Positions 22,203 to 31,187 of a stretch of DNA of 64,000 bases are shown here, in pieces. Source of the DNA: Elusimicrobiota bacterium. Its GTDB lineage: Bacteria; Elusimicrobiota; Elusimicrobia; UBA1565; UBA9628. The notes under the pieces were generated by a model. That model worked only from the letters and a program-made list of their open reading frames with translations, was not told where the DNA came from and made no database searches. The translations under genes and the position numbers were made by a program. Within the stretch, counting starts at the first letter, position 1; every line of letters starts with the position of its first letter. The stretch lies in contig JACPFR010000057.1 in the NCBI GenBank assembly GCA_016182905.1, positions 1-64,000 on the forward strand. The letters are read 5' to 3'.

Positions 22203-23241
22203 CGCCGTCCCCTCGTCGAACCCGGTCGAGCTGCTCATGGCCGTGGTCCGCAACGCCCCGATCGTGCTCTTCGCCGTCGATCCCGACGGCTACTTCACCT
22301 TGTCCGAGGGCCGGGGCCTCGACGCCCTCGGCCTCGAGCCGGGAGAGGTCGTCGGCAAGTCCATCTTCGACGTGTACAAGGCCCACCCCCTGATCCTCGA
22401 CGCGTACCGCCGCGCGCTGAAGGGCGAGACTGTCGCCACCGTCGTGCCCCTGCAGGGCCTGGTGTTCGAGGCGCGCTACGCGCCCCAGCTCGATTGGGGG
22501 GGCAAAGTGACGGGCGTGCTCGGCGTCGCCACCGACGTCACCGAGCCCTACCGCTGCATCCTGTCGAAGGACGAGTTCCTGTCCGTCATCTCGCACGAGC
22601 TGCGCACCCCGCTGAGCAGCGCCGCAGGCTGGGCCGCGATGATGCGAGAGGGCGAGCTCGATCCCGCCGAGACCGAGAAGGCCCTCGAGGTCGTCTGCCG
22701 GAACCTCGGCGACATGAAGCGGCTCATCGGCGAGCTGCGCGACGCCTCCAGCGCGGCCACCGGACGGCTGTCGCTCAAGATCAAGTCCTGCGACCTCGGC
22801 GCGGCGCTGCGCGACGCGGCGGCGTCCTTGGCCTCCGCCGCCCTGGCCAAGGGCCAGACCCTCGAGGTCGCCGCCCCCGCGCTGAAGGGCCCCGCCGACA
22901 AGGCGCGCGTGCGTCAGATCGCCTGGATCCTCCTCTCGAACGCGGTCAAGTACTCCCCGAACGGCGCGGTCATCAAGGCGAGCCTCGAGCGCCGCGGCGA
23001 CGCGGCCGTCCTCTCCGTCTCCGACGCGGGTCCCGGGGTCCCGCCCGAGCTCCGGTCCTCGCTGTTCGACCTCGGGCGCCAGCCCGCCGCGGACCAGTCC
23101 ACGCGCGGAAGGGGCCTCGGCCTGGGGCTGGCCATCGCGCGCCGCCTCGCGGAGCTGCATGGGGGGACCGTCGCGTTCGAGGACGGGACCCGGGGCGGCT
23201 CGGTCTTCACCGTCGTCCTCCCGCTCGCCGCCGGGAAGTGA
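22189..23241 (+). CDS. PAS-domain sensor histidine kinase
   Basis: This is a 350-residue cytoplasmic kinase without membrane segments. A PAS domain covers residues ~12-120 (APIVLFAVDPDGYFTLSEGRGLDALGL). The HisKA phosphoacceptor is SHELRTPLSS near residue 136. The HATPase domain shows NAVKYSPNG (N box), DAGPGVP (G1) and GRGLGLGLAIARR (G2). An excellent AAAGGAGG Shine-Dalgarno inside the cinA 3' end drives translation. No cognate response regulator is adjacent. Confidence 0.92.
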   Translation: MADRSAVPSSNPVELLMAVVRNAPIVLFAVDPDGYFTLSEGRGLDALGLEPGEVVGKSIFDVYKAHPLILDAYRRALKGETVATVVPLQGLVFEARYAPQLDWGGKVTGVLGVATDVTEPYRCILSKDEFLSVISHELRTPLSSAAGWAAMMREGELDPAETEKALEVVCRNLGDMKRLIGELRDASSAATGRLSLKIKSCDLGAALRDAAASLASAALAKGQTLEVAAPALKGPADKARVRQIAWILLSNAVKYSPNGAVIKASLERRGDAAVLSVSDAGPGVPPELRSSLFDLGRQPAADQSTRGRGLGLGLAIARRLAELHGGTVAFEDGTRGGSVFTVVLPLAAGK

Positions 23242-23245
23242 CGTC

Positions 23246-23274
23246 TTGACGGTTGGGCCCCGGTTTCATAGAAT
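23246..23274 (+). promoter_or_regulatory. rpsO promoter giving a leaderless transcript
   Basis: TTGACG at 23246-23251, a 17-base spacer, and TAGAAT at 23269-23274. The ATG of rpsO is at 23281, so the expected start of transcription coincides with the start codon. This is the clearest case of the leaderless pattern in the window. Confidence 0.75.
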
Positions 23275-23280
23275 GTGAGG

Positions 23281-23547
23281 ATGATAACGAAAGAAAACAA
23301 AATCGAGATATTCAAGAAGCATGGCAAGGGCGAAAAGGACTCCGGCTCCACGTCGGTCCAGATCGCCCTGATCACGGAGCGCATCAAGGCGCTCTCCTCC
23401 CACCTCAAGGCCTCCAAGAAGGACTACGCCACGCAGCGCGGTCTTCTGATGCTCGTCGGCCAGCGCCGTCGCCTCCTGTCCTACCTGAAGAAGCGCGACC
23501 TGACGGGCTACAACACGATCCTGAAGCAGCTGGATCTGAGGAAATAA
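23281..23547 (+). CDS. rpsO: 30S ribosomal protein S15
   Basis: This 88-residue protein binds 16S rRNA in the small subunit platform. The typical S15 sequence is visible: KHGKGEKDSGSTSVQIALITERI, the loop HLKASKKDYATQRGLLMLVGQRRRLL, and the end YLKKRDLTGYNTILKQL. A GTG two codons upstream is in frame, but the ATG at 23281 matches the family start and sits 6 bases after the -10 box. The rpsO-pnp order is the common bacterial one. Confidence 0.97.
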   Translation: MITKENKIEIFKKHGKGEKDSGSTSVQIALITERIKALSSHLKASKKDYATQRGLLMLVGQRRRLLSYLKKRDLTGYNTILKQLDLRK

Positions 23548-23550
23548 ACC

Positions 23551-25779
23551 ATGAGCTTCAACCAAAAGATCAGCCTGCAGGAGACTGTGGGCGGTAAGAC
23601 CATTACTTTGCAGACCGGCACCCTCGCCAAGCAGGCGGGCGGCGCCGTCACCGTGCACCTCGACGGGACCATCGTGTTCTGCGCCTCCACGGTGCAGAAG
23701 AACCCGAAGGACGTCATGTTCGTGCCGCTGACCTCCGACTACCGCGAGCGCGCCTACGCGACCGGCCGCGTCCCCGGCGGCTTCTTCAAGCGCGAGATGC
23801 GCCCCCGCGACAAGGAGACCTTGACGTCGCGCCTCATCGACCGCCCGATCCGCCCGCTCTTCCCCGAAGGCTGGAACCACGAGACCTCGGTGCAGTCGAT
23901 CGTCGTCTCCTGCGACCTGCAGAACGACCCCGACGTCCTCGGCATCACCGGCGCCTCCGCGTCGCTGATGCTGTCCGACGCGCCGTGGAACGGCCCCGTC
24001 GGCGGCCTGCGCATCTGCCGCGTCAACGGGGAGTTCGTGATCTTCCCGACGTGGGAGCAGCGCGCGCTCGCCGACCTCGAGCTCGTCGTCGCCGGCAAGA
24101 AGGACGCCCTCCTGATGGTCGAGGGCTCGGCCCAGGAAGTCTCGGAGGAAGTGTTCGCCGAGGCGCTCGACATCGCCCAGAAGGAGATCAACAAGCTCTG
24201 CGACCTGCAGATGAAGCTCGTCGCGCAGTCCGAGGCCTCCGGCCGCAAGCCGGTCAAGAAGCAGGTCAAGGCCCTCGAGATCCCCGCCGCCGTCACCGCC
24301 CTGGTGAAGCAGCGCTGCGAGGACGGCATCAAGAAGGCCCTCCGCTCCAAGCTCGACAAGCACGGCCTGGACGCCCAGGTCGACGCGCTCAAGGACGCGG
24401 TGAAAAAAGAGCTCGACGAGAAGAAAGCCGACCCGGCCTACCTCGACGGCTCCAAGTGGGTCGGCAAGATCGTCGAGGACATCCTCTACACGCAGAGCCG
24501 CTCGCTCACGCTCGACGAGAAGCAGCGCCCCGACGGCCGCGGCTTCGAGGAGATCCGCCCGATCGAGATCATGATGAAGCCCTTCGAGCGCCTGCACGGC
24601 TCGGTCGTCTTCCAGCGCGGCCAGACGCAGGCGTTCTGCTCCGCGACGCTCGGCACCCCGGGCGACATGCAGATCATGGACGTCATCGAGGGGGAATATA
24701 AGGAGCGCTTCATGCTCCATTACAACTTCCCGTCCTTCTCCGTCGGCGAGGTCCGCCCCGAGCGCGGACCCGGCCGCCGCGAGATCGGACACGGCGCGCT
24801 CGCGCGCCGCAGCCTCGCCGCCCTGCTCCCGCAGGAAGACGAGTTCCCGTACACGCTCCGCGTGGTCAGCGAGATCTGGGAGTCCAACGGCTCCTCGTCG
24901 ATGGCCTCCGTCTGCGGCGGCTCCCTCTCGCTGTTCGACGCCGGCGTGCCCATGAAGGCCGCCTGCGCCGGCATCGCGATGGGCCTCGTCCTCGAGGGCG
25001 GCAAGTACGCCGTCCTGACCGACATCGCCGGCATCGAGGACCACAACGGCGACATGGACTTTAAGGTCGCCGGCTCGCGCAACGGCATCACCGGCTTCCA
25101 GATGGACATGAAGATCGAGGGCCTCTCCATCTCGATCATGAAGGAAGCGCTGGCCCAGGCCAAGCGCGGCCGCCTGTTCATCCTCGATAAGATGGACGCG
25201 ATCCTCCCCGAGCCCCGCAAGGAGCTCTCGGCCAACGCGCCCCGTCTCTATCGCATCAAGATCCCCAGCGACAAGATCGGAGCCCTCATCGGCCCCGGCG
25301 GCAAGAACATCCGCCGCATCCAGGAGACCTACGGCGTCAACATCGACGTCGAGGACGACGGGAGCGTGTTCGTCGCGGGCACGGATCCCATCGGCTGCGA
25401 CCAGGCGAAGGCCGAGGTCGAGGCGCTCACCCTCGAGGCGGAGATCGGGAAGATCTACAAGGGTCACGTCGTCTCCATCAAGGAGTTCGGCGCGTTCATC
25501 GAGATATTCCCGGGCAAGGAAGGCCTGCTCCACATCTCGCAGATCGACGTCAAGCGCATCGCGCGCGTCGAGGAAGTCCTCAAGATCGGCGACGAGTGCG
25601 ACGTGAAGGTCCTCGAGATCGACGGCGACGGGAAGATCCGGCTGTCGCGCAAGGCCGTCCTCTCTCCCGGCTCCGAGAACGACACGCCCGGCCCGCGCCG
25701 GGACGGTCCGCCTCGCGAGCACTCCGGACGCGGCGGCGACCGCGGCGGACGCGGCGGCGATCGCGGTGGACGGCGCTAA
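23551..25779 (+). CDS. pnp: Polyribonucleotide nucleotidyltransferase (PNPase)
   Basis: This 742-residue enzyme degrades RNA 3'-5' by phosphorolysis. It has two RNase PH domains (first ~10-230, second ~310-540, with the segment VGEVRPERGPGRREIGHGAL), a KH domain near residue 570 (SDKIGALIGPGGKNIRRIQE), and an S1 domain near 632 (GHVVSIKEFGAFIEIFPGKEGLLHIS). A Gly/Arg/Asp-rich tail ends the protein. It begins 3 bases after rpsO with GAGGA upstream inside the rpsO stop region. Confidence 0.98.
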   Translation: MSFNQKISLQETVGGKTITLQTGTLAKQAGGAVTVHLDGTIVFCASTVQKNPKDVMFVPLTSDYRERAYATGRVPGGFFKREMRPRDKETLTSRLIDRPIRPLFPEGWNHETSVQSIVVSCDLQNDPDVLGITGASASLMLSDAPWNGPVGGLRICRVNGEFVIFPTWEQRALADLELVVAGKKDALLMVEGSAQEVSEEVFAEALDIAQKEINKLCDLQMKLVAQSEASGRKPVKKQVKALEIPAAVTALVKQRCEDGIKKALRSKLDKHGLDAQVDALKDAVKKELDEKKADPAYLDGSKWVGKIVEDILYTQSRSLTLDEKQRPDGRGFEEIRPIEIMMKPFERLHGSVVFQRGQTQAFCSATLGTPGDMQIMDVIEGEYKERFMLHYNFPSFSVGEVRPERGPGRREIGHGALARRSLAALLPQEDEFPYTLRVVSEIWESNGSSSMASVCGGSLSLFDAGVPMKAACAGIAMGLVLEGGKYAVLTDIAGIEDHNGDMDFKVAGSRNGITGFQMDMKIEGLSISIMKEALAQAKRGRLFILDKMDAILPEPRKELSANAPRLYRIKIPSDKIGALIGPGGKNIRRIQETYGVNIDVEDDGSVFVAGTDPIGCDQAKAEVEALTLEAEIGKIYKGHVVSIKEFGAFIEIFPGKEGLLHISQIDVKRIARVEEVLKIGDECDVKVLEIDGDGKIRLSRKAVLSPGSENDTPGPRRDGPPREHSGRGGDRGGRGGDRGGRR

Positions 25780-25801
25780 GGGACATTTAATAAGTTAACC
25801 C

Positions 25802-26320
25802 ATGGCCAAGAAGACGCCGGCGGAAACGAACGGGAACGGAGCGGAAGGCCCGCTCAAGACTCTCAAGTCCGTCTACGACTTCATGATCCAGAACGGCCTC
25901 GACTCCGTCGAGATCGTCGAGGACGGTGCGACCGTCAAGCTCGTGCGCCGAAAAGCGAACGTGCAGCAGGTCGCCGTTCCGGTGCCGGTCGCGACAGGGG
26001 GGATGAACACCCCTGTCGCGGCCGCGCCGGCTCACCACGCGGCTCCCGCCGCGCATGCCGCGCCCGCCCCGGCCGCACCCGCGGGCACCGCCGTCAAGTC
26101 GCCGATGATGGGCATCTTCTACCGCGCCCCGTCGCCGTCGAGCCCGCCTTTCTGCAAAGAGGGCGACGTCGTCAAGCCGGGACACGTCATCTGCATGATC
26201 GAGGCCATGAAGGTCTTCAACGAGATCAAGGCCGAGTTCCCATGCACGATCGTGAAGTGCCTCGTCGAGAACGGCAAGCCGGTCAAGTCCGGCCAAGACC
26301 TCATCATCGTCGCGCGATAA
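25802..26320 (+). CDS. accB: Biotin carboxyl carrier protein of acetyl-CoA carboxylase
   Basis: This 172-residue protein carries the CO2-bearing biotin in the first step of fatty-acid synthesis. The N-terminal segment (YDFMIQNGLDSVEIVEDGATVKLVRR) matches AccB, followed by an Ala/Pro-rich linker. The C-terminal biotinyl domain ends with the EAMKVFNEI site (biotinylated Lys near residue 137). There is no Shine-Dalgarno. A TTTAAT hexamer 10 bases before the ATG could be a -10 box. The partner accC is not in the window. Confidence 0.95.
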   Translation: MAKKTPAETNGNGAEGPLKTLKSVYDFMIQNGLDSVEIVEDGATVKLVRRKANVQQVAVPVPVATGGMNTPVAAAPAHHAAPAAHAAPAPAAPAGTAVKSPMMGIFYRAPSPSSPPFCKEGDVVKPGHVICMIEAMKVFNEIKAEFPCTIVKCLVENGKPVKSGQDLIIVAR

Positions 26321-26353
26321 CCGCGCCGGCGCGCCTCCGTCGCATCCCCGCCA

Positions 26354-26382
26354 TTGACGCGCCATGGTCCTATTGTTAGCAT
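26354..26382 (+). promoter_or_regulatory. Peroxiredoxin promoter
   Basis: TTGACG at 26354-26359, a 17-base spacer, and TAGCAT at 26377-26382. This gives a ~25-base leader that contains the AAGGAG ribosome site at 26402-26407. It is unlike the leaderless units elsewhere in the window. Confidence 0.6.
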
Positions 26383-26413
26383 GGGGTCGCCTTTCCCTTT
26401 CAAGGAGACCAAT

Positions 26414-27073
26414 ATGACCGCCGCCATAGAGACCGCCAACCTGCGCCTGGGCGACACCGCCCCCGACTTCGTCGCCGACTCGACGATCGGCAAGCTCGAG
26501 TTCCACAAATGGCTCGGCGATTCCTGGGGCGTGTTCTTCTCGCACCCGAAGGACTTCACGCCCGTCTGCACCACCGAACTGGGCGAGGCCGCGAAGCGCT
26601 CCGCCGACTTCAAGAAGAGGAACGTGAAGGTCCTCGCGCTGTCCGTGGACTCGTCCGAGTCCCACAAGAAGTGGAAGGGAGACATCGAGGAGACTCAGAA
26701 CTGCAAGGTCGACTACCCGATCGTCGGCGACGAGTCGCGGGCCGTCGCCAACGCCTACGGCATGATCCACCCCAAGGCGCTCGACAGCTTCACGGTGCGC
26801 ACGGTGTTCATCATCGATCCGCAGAAGAAGATCCGCCTGACGATGACCTATCCCGCCTCGACGGGCCGCAGCTTCGACGAGATCCTGCGCGTCATCGACG
26901 CCCTGCAGCTCGCCGACGGCTATAAGGTCGCGACCCCGGTGAACTGGAAGAACGGCGACGACGTCATCATCCCGCCCGCGATCCAGGACCCGGAGGAGCT
27001 CAAGAAGAACTACCCGAAGGGCTTCAAGACGATCAAGCCGTACCTGCGCGTCACCCCTCAGCCGAACAAGTAG
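26414..27073 (+). CDS. Peroxiredoxin, 1-Cys (Prx6-type)
   Basis: This 219-residue thiol peroxidase reduces hydrogen peroxide and organic hydroperoxides. The peroxidatic cysteine is C52 in FTPVCTTEL. The long C-terminal segment with TPVNWKNGDDVIIPP is typical of the Prx6/1-Cys class. The ATG at 26414 with AAGGAG six bases upstream is chosen over the longer frame. It is a single-gene unit with its own promoter and a palindrome downstream. Confidence 0.95.
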   Translation: MTAAIETANLRLGDTAPDFVADSTIGKLEFHKWLGDSWGVFFSHPKDFTPVCTTELGEAAKRSADFKKRNVKVLALSVDSSESHKKWKGDIEETQNCKVDYPIVGDESRAVANAYGMIHPKALDSFTVRTVFIIDPQKKIRLTMTYPASTGRSFDEILRVIDALQLADGYKVATPVNWKNGDDVIIPPAIQDPEELKKNYPKGFKTIKPYLRVTPQPNK

Positions 27074-27124
27074 GCCGCGCCGGCTCGGACTCGGGGCCCC
27101 GGCGGCCGCATCCCGCCGGGGCCC

Positions 27125-27145
27125 GACTGTTTCCTGAAACAGTTC
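27125..27145. repeat. CTGTTTC..GAAACAG palindrome 3' of the peroxiredoxin gene
   Basis: GACTGTTTC, a CT centre, GAAACAGTTC. It is one of four related palindromes found directly downstream of genes (also 34207-34232, 48683-48716 and 58254-58275). No U-tract follows. It could act as a 3'-end hairpin or a protein-binding site. Confidence 0.6.
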
Positions 27146-27203
27146 CCGAGAATTGGTCGAATTGTCAGGCCAGGCACCGCTCGCCAAGCACCGCGCTCGC
27201 CCC

Positions 27204-27232
27204 CTGGAAAACTCACAAAAAACCGCTATAAT
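27204..27232 (+). promoter_or_regulatory. ftsK promoter with perfect TATAAT, leaderless arrangement
   Basis: A perfect TATAAT at 27227-27232 lies 8 bases before the ATG at 27241. The -35 position (CTGGAA, 17-base spacer) is weak. Transcription would start at or within one or two bases of the start codon, and no Shine-Dalgarno exists. Confidence 0.65.
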
Positions 27233-27240
27233 TCGCTTCC

Positions 27241-29529
27241 ATGGCAATCAACCGATACCGTTCGGCGGCTAAGGCGACGAAGGGAACCAAGCGCAAGGAC
27301 ATCCTGCCGTCCGCGATCCGCTGGGTCGCGTTCTTCCTCGGCGCCGTCTACCTCGGCTGGGCCCTCGCGTTCCCGCAGTACTCGGGCGTGATCGGCCAGG
27401 GGCTCTCCGAGTTCCTGTTCCGGCGCTTCGGCGCGGCCTCGTACCTGCTTCCCGTGTTCCTGTTCAACGGCCTGCTGCAGCACGTGCTGCGCGGCAAGTC
27501 GTCGGGCTGGATGGTCACGAGCCTCGCCTCGTTCTTCGGCCTGCTCGCGGGCACCGCGCTGTCGGCGCAGATCGGCGGCTGGGTAGGAATGGACGCGGCG
27601 CTCTCGGGCGGGACGTGGGGCGCGAATCTCGGCGGCTGGCTGACGTCGGGCATGGGCGCGGTCGGCGCCTTCCTGATGGCCCTCGGCGGCTTCCTGTTCG
27701 CGCTGCAGGTGTGCTTCGAGATCCGCTGGGCCGCCGTGGCGCAGACCTTCGCCAAGCTCCTCGCCGAGGACTACGCGGAATGGACCAAGGCCCGCGCGGA
27801 GATGAAGGCGCTCAAGGCCAAGGCGCCGCCGCAGGACGAGGCGGCCAAGGCCAAATCGAAGGCCAAGGACGCGGAGCTGCCCAAGACCAAGCCCGCGCCC
27901 GAGTCCCTGCCGCTGCCCAAGGCGGTGGACACGCGCGAGATCAAGCCCCTGAACGGCGCGCCCAAGCTCGTCGTCGACAAGGACGCCAAGGTCAAGGCCG
28001 TGGAGGGGGAGCGCATCGCCCCCGCGCCGCCCACCGCCGCGTACAAGGACTACAAGCTCCCGAGCCTCGAGCTGCTCTCCATGCCCTCCGACGCGCGCAA
28101 GCGCGGCAAGCCGACCGAGGAGGAGATCGCCCAGGCCGTCGCCGACCTCGAGCGCACGCTGAAGAGCTTCGACATCGACGCGCGCGTCTCCGGCTACTCG
28201 CCGGGGCCCGTCATCACCCGCTACGAGATCTCGCCGGCGCCCGGCGTGAAGGTGTCCTCCATCGTCGCGCTCGAGAACGACATCGCGCTCGCGATGCGCG
28301 CCAAGGGCATCCGCATCGTGGCCCCGATCCCGGGGAAGGCCGCCGTCGGCATCGAGCTGCCCAACCCGCGGCAGGCGGCCGTCGTCCTGCGCGAGATACT
28401 CCAGTCCGAGGCGATCCCGCAAAGCGCCCCGCTGCTGTCCTTCGGCCTCGGCCTCTCCGCGTCCGGCGAGCCCGTCGCCGCCGACATCGCCAAGATGCCG
28501 CACGTGCTCGTCGCCGGGGCCACCGGCTCGGGCAAGTCGGTGCTGATCCACTCGATGGTCATGTCGATCCTGTTCCGCGCGCGCCCCGACGAGGTCAAGT
28601 TCGTCATGATCGACCCGAAGCGCACCGAGCTGACCTTCTACGAAGGCATACCGCACCTGTTCGACCCCATGGTCGAGCCCGCCCGCGTGTCGGTGATCAC
28701 GAACCCGAAGGACGCGGCGAAGGCGCTGAAGGCGCTGCTCTCGCTGATGGAGAAGCGCTACGAGCGGCTGCAGCTGCACGGCCAGCGCAACATCGAGGGC
28801 TACAACGCGATGGCGGACAAGAAGGGCCTGCCGCGCGAGTTCTACGTCGTCGTCATCATCGACGAGCTGGCGGACCTGATGCTCATCGCCGGGGACATCG
28901 TCGAGGACGCGATCCAGCGGCTGACGCAGATGGCGCGCGCGGTCGGGATACATATGGTCCTCGCCACGCAGCGGCCGAGCGTCGACGTGATCACCGGCGT
29001 CATCAAGGCCAACCTGCCCTCGCGCATCGCGCTGCAGGTCATCAGCAAGATCGACTCCAAGGTCATCCTCGACGGGTCGGGCGCGGAGAGCCTCCAGGGG
29101 AGAGGAGATCTTCTGTATCTGTCGAGCGGGGCCCAGAAGCCGGAGAGATGCCAGGGGGCGTACGTGTCGGAGGATGAGATACGGGGCCTCGTGGACTACC
29201 TGAAGACGCAGGGGAAGGCCGACTACCCGATGCTCGAGACGATGGCGGCCAAGGGCGGGGCGGCGGCGGACCTGTCGCAGTTCGGGGTGGAGCCGCTGGA
29301 GTTCTCGCAGGCATTAAAATTGATTTTGGAACGACGGCGGATATCGCAGGACCTGCTGAAGTCGCAGTTCGGGTCCTCGGCGCGGGCGACGAACATACTG
29401 TCGGCGCTCGAGGTGAAGGATTTCATCCACAAGCCGGAAGGCACCAATCGGTGGGAGATCCGTTTTGATACCATAGAGGACTACATGAAGGTGCATTTTC
29501 CGCAGGTGCCGATCGATCGGAAGGATTAA
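27241..29529 (+). CDS. ftsK: DNA translocase FtsK
   Basis: This 762-residue inner-membrane ATPase pumps DNA at the septum and helps resolve chromosome dimers. About four transmembrane helices lie in residues 20-180. A Lys/Ala/Pro linker follows. The motor domain has Walker A GATGSGKS near residue 430 and Walker B VVIIDELADLM. The C-terminal ~65 residues are the winged-helix gamma domain (SRRIS-like ERRRISQDLLKSQF...FIHKPEGTNRWEI), which reads KOPS-like sequences. The length is at the short end of the family because the linker is short. It heads the plus-strand envelope gene run. Confidence 0.97.
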   Translation: MAINRYRSAAKATKGTKRKDILPSAIRWVAFFLGAVYLGWALAFPQYSGVIGQGLSEFLFRRFGAASYLLPVFLFNGLLQHVLRGKSSGWMVTSLASFFGLLAGTALSAQIGGWVGMDAALSGGTWGANLGGWLTSGMGAVGAFLMALGGFLFALQVCFEIRWAAVAQTFAKLLAEDYAEWTKARAEMKALKAKAPPQDEAAKAKSKAKDAELPKTKPAPESLPLPKAVDTREIKPLNGAPKLVVDKDAKVKAVEGERIAPAPPTAAYKDYKLPSLELLSMPSDARKRGKPTEEEIAQAVADLERTLKSFDIDARVSGYSPGPVITRYEISPAPGVKVSSIVALENDIALAMRAKGIRIVAPIPGKAAVGIELPNPRQAAVVLREILQSEAIPQSAPLLSFGLGLSASGEPVAADIAKMPHVLVAGATGSGKSVLIHSMVMSILFRARPDEVKFVMIDPKRTELTFYEGIPHLFDPMVEPARVSVITNPKDAAKALKALLSLMEKRYERLQLHGQRNIEGYNAMADKKGLPREFYVVVIIDELADLMLIAGDIVEDAIQRLTQMARAVGIHMVLATQRPSVDVITGVIKANLPSRIALQVISKIDSKVILDGSGAESLQGRGDLLYLSSGAQKPERCQGAYVSEDEIRGLVDYLKTQGKADYPMLETMAAKGGAAADLSQFGVEPLEFSQALKLILERRRISQDLLKSQFGSSARATNILSALEVKDFIHKPEGTNRWEIRFDTIEDYMKVHFPQVPIDRKD

Positions 29530-29541
29530 CGGATTAACGAC

Positions 29542-30324
29542 ATGGGGAACCTTGCTGTCGCCGCGCTGCTCGCTCTGACGACCTCGTGCTTCGCGAAGGA
29601 GGGGAAGAAGACGGGCCCGACGGCGGTGAAACCGGCGGCTGTCTCCTCCGCCGCTGCAGGAACGGCGTTAACGGAATATGCGGCATCGACCTCTCCTTTG
29701 ACGCTGGAACAGATTGGTCTCCGCTTCGCGGAGACCGACGGAAAGATCAGCACTCTTAAGGCCTCGTTCAGGCAATCGGTGCGCATGGAGGGATCTGACG
29801 TCGTGCAAACCGTGGAGGGCGACGTGTTGTTTAAAAAGCCCGACCTGCTGCGCTTGACTCATCGGATCCCTGAGCCGCAGACCGTCGTTTCGGACGGCAC
29901 CTATTTGTGGGTCTACCGTAACAGCACCAACCAAGTCATCCAATCACGGCTCGAGACCTGGCGAAAATCCGAGCCTCTCGCACAGGGGCTTTTAGATTTC
30001 GGCAAGTCCGCCGACATGCTCTCGCGTTACGAGACGACCCTGACCACCGTCACCGCGCCCGACGCGGACGGCCACCGGATGTTCACGCTCACGCTCACCC
30101 CGAAGGCCGCGGACAAGCGCGGGCCCGACTCCGATTTCGTCCTCACGCTCAAGGCGAGCACCAGGGATTTCTTCCCCGGCGACGCGACCTTGAAGGTCGG
30201 CCGGGCGGAGATCCGCTCGCGCTTCGAGGGCGTGCGCCTCAACCCCGCGATCCCGGAGGAGACGTTCAAGTTCACGCCTCCCGCCGACGCGGACCTCTTC
30301 AAGTCTCCGGAGCCGAAAAAATGA
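29542..30324 (+). CDS. lolA: LolA-like outer-membrane lipoprotein carrier protein
   Basis: This is a 260-residue exported protein resembling LolA, the periplasmic chaperone that carries lipoproteins to the outer membrane. It has a signal peptide (MGNLAVAALLALTTS, with a possible weak lipobox ending in Cys16), a low-complexity linker, and then the LolA-type start (ISTLKASFRQSVRMEGSD). GDVLFKKPDLLRLTHRIPEPQTVVSDGTYLWVYR and QVIQSR follow, as in the LolA fold. It begins 12 bases after ftsK without a Shine-Dalgarno, and overlaps rodZ by 4 bases. The first ~450 bases are visibly less GC-rich than the neighbouring genes. Confidence 0.82.
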   Translation: MGNLAVAALLALTTSCFAKEGKKTGPTAVKPAAVSSAAAGTALTEYAASTSPLTLEQIGLRFAETDGKISTLKASFRQSVRMEGSDVVQTVEGDVLFKKPDLLRLTHRIPEPQTVVSDGTYLWVYRNSTNQVIQSRLETWRKSEPLAQGLLDFGKSADMLSRYETTLTTVTAPDADGHRMFTLTLTPKAADKRGPDSDFVLTLKASTRDFFPGDATLKVGRAEIRSRFEGVRLNPAIPEETFKFTPPADADLFKSPEPKK

Positions 30325-31184
30325 GTCTCGACAAAGAGCCCGATCCCCTTCGCCGCATACCGACCAAGCACACCACCGCCCTTCGAGCCGAGATCGGACC
30401 GATCCTGCGCGCGGCGCGCCTCAAGCGCGGCCAGTCGCTGGAGGCCGTGGCCCAGCAGACGCGCATCTCCAAGCGCTTCCTGGAGGCGCTCGAGGAGAAC
30501 CGCTTCGAGCAGTTCCCGGCCGTCGTGTACCTGCGCGGGTTCCTGAAGGGCTACTGCGAGCATCTGGACGTGAACTTCGACGAGATCTGGACGAAATTGA
30601 ACGCGGCTCCCGAGGCGCCCGCGGCCCCCGGAGACGCTCCCGCCGCGGCGAACGCCGCGACGCCCGCGCCCGCCGCTCCGGCGCGAACGCCCGCACCGAA
30701 GGCGGCGGCGACGCCCGCGCCCGCTCCCGCGAAGCATGCGCCCGCGCCCGCTCACGGCCACGCGCATCCGGCGGCGGCCGCGCACGGCCGCGAGGCCCAG
30801 GCGCACGGCTCCGGCGCGACCGGAGCGATCGTCCTCGCCGTCCTCCTCGCCATCGGACTGGCCGTGTTCCTGTTCAAGGACCAGGACAAGCGCGCCGCCG
30901 AGCCCTCCGGGACGGCGCCCGCGGCGCTGCAGCCGATGCCGCGCTCCGTCGAGCCGAAGCTCGTCGTGCGCCTCAAGAACGACGCCTGGCTGCGCGTCTC
31001 GGTGGACGGCGTCGTCGCCTTCGAGGGCCGCGCTCCCCGCGAGGCCGTGCAGGAATGGAAGCCGGTGAAGTTCGTCGAGCTGCGCACCACCGAGCCCGCG
31101 GCGCTCGAGCTGACGCTCAACGGCCTGCCCGTGACGCTCGGCGCCCCCGGGCCCGACGGGCAGTACCGCGTCGAGATCCCCTAG
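30321..31184 (+). CDS. rodZ: RodZ-like helix-turn-helix membrane protein
   Basis: This is a 287-residue bitopic protein. Residues ~20-90 are the Xre-type helix-turn-helix typical of RodZ (LRAARLKRGQSLEAVAQQTRISKRFLEALEENRFEQFPAVVYLRGF). An Ala/Pro-rich linker follows. One transmembrane helix lies near residue 175 (GAIVLAVLLAIGLAVFLF). The C-terminal ~80 residues are a DUF4115 periplasmic domain (LKNDAWLRVSVDGVVAFEG). RodZ links MreB to the cell-wall elongation machinery. It is translationally coupled to the LolA-like gene. Confidence 0.9.
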   Translation: MSLDKEPDPLRRIPTKHTTALRAEIGPILRAARLKRGQSLEAVAQQTRISKRFLEALEENRFEQFPAVVYLRGFLKGYCEHLDVNFDEIWTKLNAAPEAPAAPGDAPAAANAATPAPAAPARTPAPKAAATPAPAPAKHAPAPAHGHAHPAAAAHGREAQAHGSGATGAIVLAVLLAIGLAVFLFKDQDKRAAEPSGTAPAALQPMPRSVEPKLVVRLKNDAWLRVSVDGVVAFEGRAPREAVQEWKPVKFVELRTTEPAALELTLNGLPVTLGAPGPDGQYRVEIP

Positions 31185-31187
31185 GCC